Source: Siphonodentalium dalli (Eukaryota > Mollusca > Scaphopoda > Gadilida > Siphonodentaliidae). From it: 64,000 bases of DNA. A program made the translations under genes and the position numbers. Shown here one piece after another: positions 12,652 through 25,389 of this stretch. How positions within the stretch are numbered: the stretch's first letter is position 1; each line of letters opens with the position of its first letter. Location of the stretch: assembly GCA_032622095.1 (NCBI GenBank), contig CP136061.1, positions 260,000,077 through 260,064,076 of the forward strand, written 5' to 3'. A model generated the notes under the pieces. The model searched no databases, was not told the origin of the DNA, and saw nothing but the letters and a program-made list of their open reading frames with translations.

Positions 12652-12925
12652 AACATTGAAAAAGGTCCAACCTGTTGATTAAATATTCTGAAATTCATAT
12701 TCATACTTAAATATTTGAACTACATGTAATACTACAGCTATAGGATTATATAATTGTTGACAAGTCACTCACTGTAACAGTTTTGTTTACATAACATTGG
12801 AAAAGGTCCAACCTGTTGATTAAATATTCTGAAAATATTATTCATAGTTAAATATTTGAACTAATAATACAGCTAGAATTATATATTTGTTGACAAATCA
12901 CTGTAACAGTTTTGTTTACATGACA
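12652..12925. repeat. Tandem duplication, ~141 bp period
   Basis: AAAGGTCCAACCTGTTGATT through CACTGTAACAGTTTTGTTTA occurs twice (12652-12792 and 12793-12925). A third, diverged copy lies at 23570-23690. Confidence 0.85.
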
Positions 12926-13231
12926 ATAGTTTCAACAGCTGTAATTTTGTTATTGGCAATCTGTCAGTAAGTGTTTTTATCTATTTCTCAATGCTCTTAG
13001 GGCATGCTGACCTTTATACAATTTTAATAAAATTTTGTTTGCACAATATAGTGGGTCGCCATTGAGGAGGCCTCCCTTGAAATCTCCAGTTGGTGGTTTG
13101 CCACACCATCCCGAACTAGACAAACCTCTCTGGTGGCCCCTTGCATTGAACCTATTAATTAAACAGGTACTTCAAGCTGGTATATACCCCTCTTATATAA
13201 GGATGGAAGATGCTACCAATTTCAAACCGAT
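12926..13231. other. Unassigned DNA before the 383-bp satellite
   Basis: Nothing recognised; a 71-codon frame at 13035-13250 is not supported. Confidence 0.55.
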
Positions 13232-15440
13232 GGTATTTCTTCAGAGTTGACTCATTTGTATTATGAAAGCAAGCCCAATGAGGCCATGCACCTATTGTAT
13301 ATTTATAACACACAAAAGACTATATCTTAGCAGAATGCATGTCTCTGATGATACAAACAATAAAATATCCAATTTATCCATAGTTGAATTTCATTTGGCT
13401 ATATAGGAAAGCATACAATGTGGCTTTTATGTAGTTTCCACAAAGTATTTTAAGTAAAATATCCATCAAGTGATGTGTTCTGCCTTGTCCTATATATTAA
13501 AATGCATGCAATGGCCATGATAAATGCTTAATTTATTGGTAGAGATGTCAATCTGATAAGAAATACATTTTAGGTTTGGTACACCATTTCAGCTGGCGTG
13601 GCATCTTTTAAATTTGAAACCTAAGGAAATTTATTCAGCTTTGACCCTCTAAATTATGGAAGAAAGCCCAAATGAAGCCACTATTTGCATGTTAGTAACA
13701 TGTATAAGGCTATATCTCAACAGAATACATGTCTCTGATAAAATGCACAATAAAATATCCATAGTTCAATTGCATTTGGCTATAGAGGGATGCATACAAT
13801 ATTGGTTTTATGTAGTTTCCACAGACCATTTTAAGTAAAATATCCATCAAATGATGTTTTCTACATAGCCTTGTATATTAAAATGCATGTAATGACCATG
13901 GGAAATGTTTAATTCATTAGTTGATATGTCCATCTGATAAGAAATACTGACAATTGAGGTTTAAAATACCATTTCATGGGATTATGGGATCATAAATATC
14001 AAACTAAGGGAATTCCTTCAGATTTGACTCTCTAAATAATGGAAGAAAGCCAAAATGAAGCCACTATTTGCATGTTAATGACATGTATAAGGCTATATCT
14101 CAACAGAATACATGTCTCTGATGAAATCAACAATAAAATATCCATAGTTTAATTTGTTTTGGCTATACAGGGATGCATACAACATGGCTTTTAGGTTGTT
14201 TCCACAGACTATTTTAAGTAAAATATCCATCAAATGATGTTTTCTGCCTTGTCCTGTATATTAAAATGCATGCAATGACCATGAAAAATGTTTAATTTAT
14301 TGGTAGAGATGTCCATCTGATAAGAAATACTGCCATTTGAGGTTTGATACACCATTTCAGCTGGCTTGGCATCTTACAAATTTGAAATAAGGGAATTTAT
14401 TCAGCTTTGACCCTCTAAATTATGGAAAAAAAGCCTAAATTATGCCATTATTGGCATCTTTATAACATATATAAGACTATATCTGAACAGAATACATGTC
14501 TCTGATGAAATCAACAATAAAATATCCATAGTTTAATTTGTTTTGGCTATACAGGGATGCATACAACATGGCTTTTAGGTTGTTTCCACAGACTATTTTA
14601 AGTAAAATATCCATCAAATGATGTTTTCTGCCTTGTCCTGTATATTAAAATGCATGCAATGACCATGAAAAATGTTTAATTTATTGGTAGAGATGTCCAT
14701 CTGATAAGAAATACTGCCATTTGAGGTTTGATACACCATTTCAGCTGGCTTGGCATCTTACAAATTTGAAATAAGGGAATTTATTCAGCTTTGACCCTCT
14801 AAATTATGGAAAAAAAGCCTAAATTATGCCATTATTGGCATCTTTATAACATATATAAGGCTATATCTGAACAGAATACATGTCTCAGATGAAATAAACA
14901 ATACAATATCCATAGTTTAATTTGATTTGGCTATACAGGGATGCATACAATATTGCTTTTATGTAGTTTCCACTGACTATTTTAAGTAAAATATCCATCA
15001 AATGATGTTTTCTACATTGCCTTGTATATTAAAAATGCATGTAATGACCATGGGAAATGTTTAATTTATTAGTTGATATGTCCATCTGATAGGAAATACT
15101 GACATTTGAGGTTTTAAATACCATTTCATGGGATTATGGAATCATAAATATCAAACTAAGGGAATTTCTTCAGATTTGACTCTCTAAATGATGGTAGAAA
15201 GGCCAAATGAAGCCACTATTTGCATGGTTATAACATGTATAAGGCCATATCTTTGCAGAATGCTTTTCTCTGATAATAAAACAAATAACATATCTATATT
15301 TCATAGTTTGGTTGGCAAAACAGGGTGCATAACATGTGGTTTTAAAGTAGTTTCACAGACTATTTTAACTAGAATATCAATTAAATGATGTAATCTAACT
15401 TGCCCTGTGTTTTAAAATGCATACACTGACCATGATAAAT
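13232..15440. repeat. 383-bp satellite, six copies
   Basis: The block AAGTAAAATATCCATCAA recurs near 13456, 13837, 14220, 14604 and 14988, with a diverged form near 15371. This gives a period of 381-384 bases. Units contain TGGAAGAAAGCC, CAGAATACATGTCTCTGAT and CCATCTGATAAGAAATAC. Two neighbouring units (about 14110-14476 and 14494-14860) look nearly identical, so one duplication is recent. Short frames of about 60 codons repeat with the unit and are not genes. Confidence 0.95.
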
Positions 15441-15510
15441 GTTTAATACAAACAGCGTCCTTAATGCTGCACCAGCCTAACTCCCGTTATGAAAGGGTTA
15501 AATTAATAAA
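15441..15510. repeat. Dispersed repeat end shared with 23500-23550
   Basis: AATGCTGCACCAGC and ATGAAAGGGTTAAA are shared with 23500-23550. Confidence 0.7.
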
Positions 15511-15579
15511 CAAAGGTTACACAGACACCCACCCCCCCCCCCCCTTCAACAGCGCGGTGAGTGTGTTTTTTATGTAATA

Positions 15580-15962
15580 TATGTCATACCCGGTATAAGA
15601 GCCCCCCCCCATTTCGTACGCCGTATTCCATGCCCTGTTACGAGGTACGACATATTCCGGCCCCTCTGTTAGGAGGTATTCGGTATTCCAAAAATACCGG
15701 TATTCGTATTCCAACCTTCCAAAATGATCATAAGAATAATATAAATGCGATGTTTGTCACAATAAATGCACGGTTTGACATACAGATCGTCGATCATCAA
15801 TTTATATCATTTTAGACATGGACATTATGACCTGCGTTCGTACGACAATAGAGAATTTATCCATATGGCTGTTAACTGGTATTTCGTATTCCACCCTCTG
15901 TGTTAAGTGGTATTATTCCGTATTCCAGGGGGTGGGGGTGCTCTTATATGGTGTGAAGTTTA
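15580..15962. mobile_element. Inverted-repeat element rich in CGTATTCC
   Basis: The left end (CATACCCGGTATAAGAGCCC) and the right end (GGGTGCTCTTATATGGTGTG) are inverted copies. The interior repeats CGTATTCCA and CGGTATTCC several times on both sides. It is preceded by a C run at about 15531-15544. Probably a MITE; the superfamily is unknown. Confidence 0.55.
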
Positions 15963-16802
15963 CAACTAATGTGGCAGTCATGAAATTTTTAATTATTAGA
16001 ACTGTTTGGGATATATACACCCCAATCACCCTGTCTCCACGTTCCTGTTGGTGGTGGCCTTATCAATCTATTGCTTCGTTGAACTTTTATTATTACAAAT
16101 TTGAGCGTGTAATTTCGTTCCACTTTACAACAGCGGCAAAAGCATTCCTATTGTTTTACCTACCGGCTCAGATCGAGGCTTCGTGGATAAAAAAACTACG
16201 TCCATCTTACGTTTTCATAGGATACAAATTGATCGGATTTTAGGTAAGTGAAACTAATTAGTAATCAATTGAAGTGATTTCTCATTATGAACAGACTGTT
16301 ACTAGTAAAATATTTAATCGAACTACAATTAAAAGGGCACGACTTATCCATTTTATTCAAATGAAATTTGATAGTAAATCGGCCTAATTTTGTTTCCGTG
16401 TAATATTTCAGAAAATGGAATCCGTCATTGATAAATGAACATTATTTTTGTCAAAATAGTAACTTCTGACGGACTATGATTATATGGCATTTATGATTCA
16501 TATATAAAGGTAGCCCTAGACAATATTCCCAACTGCGTTCCCAACTGCAAAAACGATTTTTAATGAATTATAAATTTGCCTAAATTTTATGCTACATAAA
16601 AAGAAAAACTATCCGGGAATGGCTATTTTCGTCTGCAAAATCAAATTCTGCCATAAATGCAGTGTATTATCGGTCGACATTAATATGACAATAGTTGGAA
16701 AATAAAAAGGTCCCATTTATTGAAAATATACATGTAGCTTATAAGGAAATTGTCAGTTATGATCAGTTATACTTCATACCATTATTCTAACAAATGTCAA
16801 GG
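15963..16802. other. Unassigned DNA
   Basis: A 141-codon plus frame spans 15818-16243 and overlaps the repeat to the left. It is rich in hydrophobic residues but has no recognisable domain and is probably chance. Confidence 0.55.
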
Positions 16803-17206
16803 GAAGTCGGTGGCCGACAGGTAGCGTACTGGTCTCTCGTGCTATCGGACCGGGGATCGTAACGTGGTCAGGGTATTCTGACAAAAATCAGAACTCGGTC
16901 AGATACAAGTTTGTCAGGCTGAAAAGTCTCATTCGAGATCACTGAATAAAGATCCGAATGCAAAAATGCCGACTTTCCCCCATTACAACACTTGTCCAGG
17001 TATGTTGTCGTGGGTTCAGTACGCTGTCCGATCGGACGCGGACATTAATGGCTGACCCGTGTACACGCCTCGGTGTGTGCACGTTAAAGAACGCTACTGG
17101 AGTCACCACAGGGTTATAAAGTTACTCGGCCGTGGTAGCACCTGGACCTCCACATAATCCTCAGCACATTGAGGGCGATGGAGTATCGAGTAGATAGATA
17201 GATAGT
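16803..17206 (+). mobile_element. tRNA-derived SINE
   Basis: The head GTCGGTGGCCGACAGGTAGC ... GTCTCTCGTGCTATCGGACC followed by GGGGATCGTAAC resembles a decayed tRNA with A- and B-box regions; GGCCGAGTGG and GGTTCGANNCC are the usual forms. The body holds GTGCACGTTAAAGAACGC, a motif common in mollusc repeats. The tail is a short TAGA repeat (17190-17205), as expected for a SINE copied by a LINE with a microsatellite end. The B box is damaged, so transcription by Pol III is unlikely now. Confidence 0.75.
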
Positions 17207-17290
17207 CAATCTGATAGAATTCCCACAATCTCTTTAATATTGTCATGCCATGGCCAATTTAACACTAAGTGAACGTTCAGATTACCACGA

Positions 17291-17607
17291 TACAATCGTA
17301 AGTGGAAATATTTCCGTCGTAGGAAGTAACCGCTCAACTGTGCATGCTCACCTCAAAATCGTAGGTAAAAAATAATATCATGCACTGTTTTATTTAAAAG
17401 CGAAATTGTGGCGTATCCTTGGTTATCCCCATTTGCGACGTAATCACTAATCAGTCATGTGTATGTAAAAAGTGTGGCCTGAAGGATCGCATGATAGTCA
17501 ATCACATGCTTTACAAAAAAACTGTGATTTCATCATGTACGACATCGTAATCGTGTGAACAAACTATCCACGATCTCGTCGATCCCGGTTCCTCCACTTA
17601 AGATTAT
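17291..17607. mobile_element. MITE, AATCGTAAGTGG family, copy 1
   Basis: The ends TACAATCGTAAGTGG and CCACTTAAGATTATA are inverted repeats. The interior shares GCATGCTCAC and GACGTATCCTTGGTTA-like blocks with the next copy. Confidence 0.75.
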
Positions 17608-17660
17608 ATCTTTCATCTGTACGTTCACTGAGTGAACATTCATGATTCATATGCCTACGA

Positions 17661-17955
17661 TTCAATTGTAAGTGGACAGATTCCCATCTTGGGTAATAAC
17701 CGATAGTTGGACTGCGCATGCTCACGACATGATCACGAGTTATATCAATGCAGATTTGCAAAAATTGTGACGTATCCTTGGTTACCTCCACTTGGTGAAA
17801 TTTGCGTGTACGTAAAATCGTACAAAGTAAATAGAAATATCATAGGATAGTTAATCACGTGGTTAACCACCGATATTAAATATTCTCATCTGCGATGACA
17901 TCGTAACAAACAATCCATTATTTTGTCAGGCCTGATTCCTCCACTTACGATTGAA
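17661..17955. mobile_element. MITE, AATCGTAAGTGG family, copy 2
   Basis: The ends TTCAATTGTAAGTGG and CCACTTACGATTGAA are inverted repeats. It lies 53 bases after copy 1 in the same orientation and is diverged from it. Confidence 0.75.
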
Positions 17956-18394
17956 TTATGGTCTTCTGACATCTGAATCGCCGAAAATGCTAATATTGTT
18001 GGAAGAATGAACTTTACACTTGGTTTTTGAATATGTTTGCAAATTATGAAAATACATGCATCCATATCACATACATATATATGCAGCATACATGTACATG
18101 TATTTTTTCTTCAATTACAGAAATACCAGATTCATTAGCCATGGTGGATGCGGCATCATGCCCTCTCATCTTCAACATATGAAGATTGATTTCGCCCATG
18201 ATTAGTCTAAGCGTCGGTCCTGTCTAGCTAGACACGTGGCAATGTACAAATGACAGGTGAAATATTACTGGAAGTCTGTTCGCCAAAATACCAGTGGTGA
18301 GTTTATAATCTACATGTATAGCTACCATGCAGATGAATATTTGTACATTGTCACCAATACATGTATATACTGCTATCCTCAAAATTATGGACCT
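17956..18394. other. Unassigned DNA
   Basis: Nothing recognised. Confidence 0.6.
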
Positions 18395-18401
18395 TAAAAA
18401 T

Positions 18402-18545
18402 GGGGGGGGGGGGGGGGGGGGGCAGGGGGGGGGGAACTGCAGACACAGGGTGGAAAAAACTGTTTTCTTCGGTTTGGGTATGCCCCCCCCCAAAACAGCA
18501 AAAACTGCAGTTTTTTTCCACTGACCATTTGCCCGCCCCCCCAAA
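18402..18545. repeat. G-run/C-run foldback
   Basis: A long G run (about 18402-18434, interrupted once) and AACTGCAG, GTGGAAAAAACTG on the left are mirrored by CCCCCCCCC, CTGCAGTTTTTTTCCAC and a shorter C run on the right. Minus/plus frames of poly-Gly/Pro here are artefacts of the runs. Confidence 0.75.
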
Positions 18546-18756
18546 TCAAATCTACCGCAGCAACAACTCGGTTTGACCGGAAAGCGAAAAAAACACCGGA
18601 GCATACAATTCACGAGAAGGTGCTTGTTAACTTAGTTTAGATTATTGTGACTAAAATGGTCATTGTCTACCAGTAGAATGCAGATTTGTACCTCGTGATG
18701 TCATGACATGTACAAACATGTATATTGGTGATCGCAACGCTATGTATGCACTTTAA

Positions 18757-19094
18757 AAAATGACAACTACTCTAGTCATTACCTCGACTTTGAAAAAGAT
18801 GCAAATGAGATGAGTGAGATACCAGCATATAACTGTTTTCTGATACCATTGGAGGAGAAATTGTTTAATACATGGGATAGTTCTGCAGTAAAAATTTGCC
18901 AGATAAGCGATCGCAGGGTAGAATTCTGCAATCGACTGGTAGACACTGACATAGTTGGCATTATTAAGAGGGTTAATGGGGTCAATATCACATGTAAACC
19001 AAGACAGTGGTTATCCAAAATTGTTTTATGTGGATTGTATTACTCATGTATATATGATTTGGATATTAAGGTTAATCCATATTCTATAAAATGA
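18757..19094 (+). other. Unrecognised open frame, possible exon or TE fragment
   Basis: An open frame of about 110 codons (ATG at 18810 but open from at least 18757) encodes an ordinary soluble-looking sequence. It contains FNTWDSSAVKICQISDRR and a Cys pair. It lacks the low complexity of chance frames in this window, and a CTCTAG at about 18770-18775 could serve as a splice acceptor. I do not recognise the family. It could equally be a fragment of a decayed transposon. Confidence 0.25.
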
Positions 19095-19721
19095 GAGAAA
19101 ATTGAAGTTGTGAGTCTGAAAATACATATTTGGAAAAATATTACATGCAAGTTTTTTCCGACAACCCCCCCCCCTAAGAATAAGGAAAAAATTTACGTGT
19201 AAAGTACCACGCCTAAGTACCACCCCACCCCCGGTACGTTGTGTCCCGCAGTTGTTTTCCGGGGGGGATACCTGGTAATGATCGCAGTATATACGGGCAG
19301 TATATGATATCCACCACGGTATCAAGTCGATTACTGTTGTGGAGCACCATGCAGTTATGATACACCAACAAATATCACACCAAAAGTTGAAAATTAAAAC
19401 AGCCACATGGATCTTGTTCAATGAACTTATATATGCATGAATAAGATGAATCACTAAATTATCTTTTCATGCTTGTTTGTGTAATGCCAATCAATGCAGC
19501 CTGACAACATGGATGGGTGGAGTTTATAAATTGACAGCCGAAACAATGTTGGCAACTTCAAAGTTCATTATGTGCTACATTTAACTCCTGTATATACAAT
19601 ACAATTTTTCTATCAGCGTGCCCATGTCCTATATTTGGAATAATATATACATGTACATGTAACGAAGGCCATCCGTTCCACAGATAGGAGGAAAAACACT
19701 GCATTTTATTTTCATGCATGC
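19095..19721. other. Unassigned DNA with C/G runs
   Basis: A run of C lies near 19165-19173, CACCCCACCCCC near 19220 and a G run near 19260. No gene is recognised. Confidence 0.6.
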
Positions 19722-19880
19722 GAAACATGACAACATGCATATGGGGTGTAACATGACAACATGCATATGGGGTGTAACATGACAACATGCATATGGGGTG
19801 TAACATGACAACATGCATATGGGGTGTAACATGACAACATGCATATGGGGTGTGACATGACAACATGCATATGGGGTGTA
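19722..19880. repeat. 26-bp minisatellite, about six copies
   Basis: AACATGACAACATGCATATG plus GGGTGT repeats almost perfectly every 26 bases. The long minus-strand frame with a cycling Cys/His peptide is caused by it. Confidence 0.95.
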
Positions 19881-20209
19881 ACTGCGGTATATGCAGCGTT
19901 GAAACTGTACTAGTAACCATAATGAGGTGTTGGAGGTTACTGTGCTTTATATATCTTTAATACTGCAGTATTAACGGGGGCACTATACTAAGAGGTGGCC
20001 AATTACTTTGAGTATACATGTAGCCATACCTCACACATGGAACAGGGCTTGACTTATTCTTAGGTACATGGAAAAATAGGTACGCAGAGCAATACATAAC
20101 ACCTAGTCTGCTTAGTATATTTTACATAAATATCAACCGATTTGGTGCAGTGTTGAAGCGGTAACCTTTCTAGTACTGCTGTGTTAGAAGTTTCTGGTGT
20201 GAGACCACA
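19881..20209. other. Unassigned DNA
   Basis: Nothing recognised. Confidence 0.6.
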
Positions 20210-20288
20210 CAAGCCATATTTCTGAATAAATCCTGAAAAATTACCCACAATCCTGAGGTTAAGTGATCACTTACTTTGGGCATTACTG
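20210..20288. mobile_element. Half copy of the mariner-like CAGTAATG MITE
   Basis: AAGCCATATTTCTGA, AATCCTGAAAAATTACCC, GGTTAAGTG and terminal GGGCATTACTG then TA match the right half of the palindromic family. The left half is missing. Confidence 0.8.
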
Positions 20289-20547
20289 TAATTCCCTGAC
20301 ATTCCCCCAATCTTTGACTAAAAGAAAATTCACCATTTTGATATCATTTGACCATGAAATGGCCCGAAAAAGATGTTTTATGAGATTTACGTTTGTTTTT
20401 TATTTAATTTTGTTTGTTCAAGTAACATATCAAATGAGTGAAATTTTATTTTAGTCATTCATGTGGGTATTGTGAGTGGGGAGATATTTAAGGGGAGGTA
20501 TCCTGTTACAACGGTATATGCTACTAGTATATGTACATAAGTATTAA

Positions 20548-20686
20548 CTGTCATGTGGACTGTTTTTATGGAGATGTAACTGTGAGGTAAGTGGACATAA
20601 CTTGTGTAAAACCCAAAGTGTTTTACATACAAGTTATGACCACTTTCCTCACGGTTACATCTCCATTAAAATAGTCCACATGACAG
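20548..20686. mobile_element. TTAA-flanked palindromic MITE (CTGTCATGTGGAC ends)
   Basis: CTGTCATGTGGACTGTTTTT ... GGAGATGTAACYGTGAGG and CATAACTTGT are mirrored to form a ~139 bp hairpin. TTAA lies immediately on both sides, as for piggyBac or Kolobok insertions. Confidence 0.85.
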
Positions 20687-20690
20687 TTAA

Positions 20691-22763
20691 GCCTTATATT
20701 TCTATACATTTAGCGAAAAAGCCACTTTTGTAAATGTATTTAAATTGAATAGTGTATCGTGACAAAAAACAGCCCCAAGTACCCAATAGCACCCTTGGCA
20801 AAAGTTAATAGGAACAATTTCTCTTCATATTGCAACCAGATGATGTATTAAGTCAATCCTGCGCGAGTCCAAATGCTCCCAAAACATTACGCGTTCGTCT
20901 TTCCAAACCCAATGACGTATGTATGGTGTTGTGAGCTTGGTGTTATGAGCCGTTGCGCATTCACCGAGAAATAACTGCAACTAGCCACGTGGGCGCCGAC
21001 CAATCAGTATGCTGGATTTAGTGATGACAACACTTAGTATGTAAATATATGTATTTGTAGCTGATTCTGACCAACATGCAGCGTTTGAATGGATAACATT
21101 ACTGTTATAACTGCCCCCCCCCCCCCGGGTGATTAATTTGGACCGTACATCTTAATAATATGTACATGATTAGTCATTCCGCTTTTCTGATGTCATTACA
21201 AGCATTCAAATCTTATTTTTCAGACAGGAGGAGCTGCCTGACTGGATTGAGACATACACATTTCATTCAAGGCCTGATATCTGATAACCAATCATAGAAT
21301 CATGTTTCCTGAGTGTTTCTTGCAGATAATGATTACACTTGATACCAATATTATTAATTCTGTCCAGGACTGGATGAGGAAGGATTTCAAATGTTATTCG
21401 GTGTACATGTAACGGATACATGTAATCTAGATGTTATCGGTATTCGTCCATGCATGACATAATGTGTGTTGTTGCTTTGTGACAGTCCTGGCTATATACA
21501 TGTACCATATGTATGCCAATGGACGGTATGCACTGAATCCAGTACTGTGCAGCGAAGGGGAGGCTTTAATATATAACCAAATGATGACCAATGTCTTCAT
21601 CAAAGACAAAAATGACACATCCATTCCTTCCTTGATGGAGACCGATCAGTGACGTCTACATTTTATCAGACTTAGTGGTGAAAATCTTGGCAAGTGAAGT
21701 TAGTGAGTTCAATTTTACAACATACATGTACCTGTATGCTTCTGTATGTACCTGTATGAGTCTCAGAAAATGTGCACTATGGCATCCAGTGTATGCATAA
21801 CCTTTGTTATACCGTACTTCATACTACATTGACCAGAATTTGGAGGTGTACCAGTTTCATATCTCTACACAAAGCACAACAGTACCCATGGATCAGTCTC
21901 AAGCCTTGTTTCTGAGCTTGTCTGAAGGATATGAACTTTTAAAGATATATTATGCACTTGTTCTGGTGCGTGAAACTGATCAGTTAGTACCAAGGAACTG
22001 GAATAAGGTAGCATTCTACTAACATAGCCGAAAATCGAAAGCAAATCAACCGTATCACTCCATAGAAAACATTGTCTGAACTACGCTCAATTGTGAATAT
22101 TTACTACTCGATTCGGGGCGCATCTATCGGCGATAATATAACGAAAACGAGTTCGCCTTTGATAGTTACTGCATTTAATTATGTATACGAATGATGGTGT
22201 GTGTTGTTAATTTGGATATAATATTTGTAAAAAGTACTACTTTTAACAAGATTATTCTCCATTTATATTTTATCACCCTATTGGAGTGTTTCACATCACT
22301 TCAAGTGACACATTATTGCAGCATGTCAATATAATCAGATTCATGTACATGTACACACATACAGGCCTTAAAATCCATCACAGAATAAAAATATTCTGAT
22401 GTTCCTTTATCTTTGTCAACCTGCTGTATCACCAAGTAATCTGTACAAGGAGCTTAATGTGGCTTAGACATGTACCATACATGTACATTTAAAGACAGAT
22501 AATCCGAGTTCACGGTCCTCAATTACCATTTCTTTGGCTTCAGGGGTAAAAATAATTTATTCGAGTTGAGGAACACACCCTTTAAAGTTCTGAGTTATAA
22601 AATATAATTTTTTGAAATCTGTTATTTTTCACCACCTTGAATATTTCCCGGCCTAGCAAATATTCAATGAGTCGATTGACATAATCTTGATACCAAGTTG
22701 CGATGAACAAAATGTTGATTTATAACACGTTTTGGAAAATGTTAAACTAGAGTTGACAGTAGT
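20691..22763. other. Unassigned DNA
   Basis: A C run lies near 21114-21126. Small frames (21464-21652, 21804-22022, plus) have no recognised product, and no other feature is seen. Confidence 0.55.
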
Positions 22764-22765
22764 TA

Positions 22766-22949
22766 CAGTAATGCCCAAAGTAATTGACCACTTAACCACA
22801 GCAGAATTAAATGGCTTGTTGCCATTCATCGGAAAGCTCTTGGGGAGAGCTTTCCGATGAATGGCAACAAGTCATATTTCCGACTAAATCCTGAAAAATT
22901 ACCCATAATTCAGCTGTGGTTAAGTGGTCGATTACTTTGGCCATTACTG
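22766..22949. mobile_element. Mariner-like palindromic MITE, near full length
   Basis: The ends are CAGTAATGCCCAAAG and CTTTGGCCATTACTG flanked by TA on both sides. The body (TTAACCACAGCAGAATT, TGGCTTGTTGCCATTC, ATCGGAAAGCT) is palindromic. CAGT termini plus a TA target duplication are the hallmark of Tc1/mariner. No transposase is present, so it would depend on one elsewhere. Confidence 0.9.
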
Positions 22950-22951
22950 TA

Positions 22952-23320
22952 GCATTATGTTTTGGTAATTAATTGATTAAGAAATGTTGTTCTTAGAATC
23001 TGATGATATGGAGACCATGGAGAGATTGTTTATCATTAATTGTCCATGTTGACTTTAAAGCATACTAGTAACATATGTTATGTTTATTTTATGTATCCCT
23101 GCATAAAATGGGGTGATAAATTTATATTATACTCACATCTGGTCTTTCGATATTTTGTGAGTAATTTATATGAAAGAATGGCATTGCATACTAGCAATTC
23201 TGATAAACATCACTGTTAAAATGACATTACCAACCAGTGTTGAATAAGTCCAATAAGATGCCAAAGTTTAATAAAACTTAAACCTTCCATGACTGGAGAT
23301 TCCTGAAATTTTGCTAAAAA
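22952..23320. other. Unassigned DNA
   Basis: Nothing recognised. Confidence 0.6.
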
Positions 23321-23395
23321 CCCTGTGCCAATGCATTCTCTTATATTTGCGAGTCTCCAAAATAGAGCCTCACATATATAAGAGAATACATGGCC
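23321..23395. mobile_element. CCCTGTGCCAATGC hairpin element, single-hairpin copy
   Basis: CCCTGTGCCAATGCATTC, TCTTATAT and GCGAG are mirrored by CTCACATATATAAGAGAAT and ATGGCC. The same unit occurs twice within 45813-46041 and partly at 61451-61487. Confidence 0.8.
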
Positions 23396-23499
23396 TAACA
23401 ATATTTACCTTGACCTTGTAATCCATTGCATTCGTTTATACATGTGATGCTCGCAATGTGAGACTTGTTTATTTTCAAGAATTCACTGGTTCATGATCT

Positions 23500-23690
23500 T
23501 TAATGGCTGTAATGCTGCACCAGCGCAGCTCCCATCATGAAAGGGTTAAACATTGCAAGGCCAAAGCATTTGAAAAATATTCTGAAAATAATATTTAGAC
23601 TAAAATATTTTTAACCTTCTACGCGATTACTAGTAGCAATGTTTGTTGACAAATCACTGTAACAGTTTTGTTTACATAGCGAATTAGCGA
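23500..23690. repeat. Dispersed repeat joining motifs from both ends of the 12652-15510 block
   Basis: AATGCTGCACCAGC and ATGAAAGGGTTAAA (as at 15470-15500) are followed within 30 bases by AATATTCTGAAAATA and TGTTGACAAATCACTGTAAC (as at 12820-12910). Confidence 0.75.
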
Positions 23691-25389
23691 TGGTTACAAC
23701 AGGAGAAATTTCATTATTGGAAAACTTTCAATAATTAATATAGGAACCAGTAATCATGTTTTTCTTAGTGGTGATGTTTTTACGAACTGTTGTATGTTAT
23801 ACAGTATGTTTGGCATATTTACTACTCACTGTGAGTGCCTTGGGTCCCATTAAAATGATTTGAAACACTCAATGAAATATCTGTGCACCAGTAGATTATT
23901 TTGTAAGGATTTTAGTATGATGAGAGTCAGAATCATGATTCTTAGTTTGAGTCTGGTAAAAAGCAGCTGATTTGATGTAGAAATGCTATAGTTTGATTCT
24001 TGCCAAATTTAAAGGCCTGTTTTACATTCGCTTCTATCCATCAAAGGTGCTCCAGACACTTCATACCGCTATAATTGTAGTAGTATGTACATGTACCTTT
24101 TTTACAAACTTTTATGTTATTTTGCATGACCGCACTTCAAAGAACTCTAAAGCCGCTCATGCACTTAATGCATCAATTTAAAATTCTGCAACTTAATGCA
24201 TCAATTTAGAATTCTGCACTTTTATCCGCATTTTTATCACAAAAAGTCTGGAAATACTAGTGAGTACTAGTGCTATACTATTAAACATGTAGACTATATA
24301 CTGTGAAAAGACTTGATAAAGTCTTAATAAATTTAACAGTTGTTTCCAGTAGAAGATAGAAAAAGCTCTTTAAGTTCCATATTTGCAGTGTTTTACACTG
24401 AGCATTAAGAGCATCTCCTTTTATTCTCAGCAGAATATATGCAAACAACATGGTATAAATTATAATGAAAATGAATTTATGACTCCAGCCAATAATTCAT
24501 TATCATTATAAATACCATGTTTGCATTGTTCATAGAGCACACAGGTGTTGCACTTATCCATGGCCCAAATTCATTCATTTGTTGCATATATTCTGTTGAG
24601 TATACAAGGAGATGGTCTCATAAATGGCCGGATTTAGTGTACCCTTTAATGCTTGTAATACATGCATGTACTAGTACCTGTTTAGACCAAGTTTTCCCTG
24701 TCCACAACTTGTGGTATCGGTTGGGTTGATGCTGTTTTGGACCGAGTCCCATCCCGATACCCTTCTATAATGGACTTTACGCCCAGAATTGTGGGTTGAA
24801 GTTATCTTGATTGTAGCACTACCAGTATTTCGTCAGATTAGGTCAAAGTGACGCTTTTTTATAAGAACATAGAGGGCAGCCTTTCACAAGCGTGATGATT
24901 TCAAACCTGCATATTCTAAAAGTAATTGACCATCTCTAACGTGGTGTTACCCAGGTAATGCTGTGGTATTACACTGCAGTAATTTCCAACACCATGGTAA
25001 GGTTGTCACTTGAACACAAAACAGCACCACGATGGATGCGGCATGCAATTAAAATGCAGTGATTCTCCTTATATCTTTGAAACTTAAAGGAATGGATGGC
25101 CTTCGTTATAGGTTATAATTTATAAATAACATTTACAAAAAGTTTCCCAAGAATATACTAATAGTATAGGATAATGTTCATATGGATGCGTTATTATCCA
25201 CAAAACACACTTTGTGTGAGTCAATCGTTTGTTTATATACAGCAGTAAAAAGTGAGCGATAAACAAAACACTCAACACCGTTGCGATTGTTTAATTGAGC
25301 GATTCATGGTGACCCATTCAACACTTCAAAATCTTGAGAGGTTATAGAAGAGTAGCCGGACAGGACTTGATCCAAAACAGTTTCAACTG
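23691..25389. other. Unassigned DNA
   Basis: A small duplication (CTTAATGCATCAATTT, AATTCTGCA) sits at about 24160-24220. No gene is recognised. Confidence 0.6.

Noticed and set aside
7226-15440. Regularly spaced repeats considered as CRISPR arrays.
   Set aside because: Units abut or vary throughout with no unique spacers, and the genome is clearly animal.
15818-16243. 141-codon plus frame.
   Set aside because: Overlaps a repeat at its start, has no domain and no supporting splice or promoter signal. Kept only as unassigned DNA.
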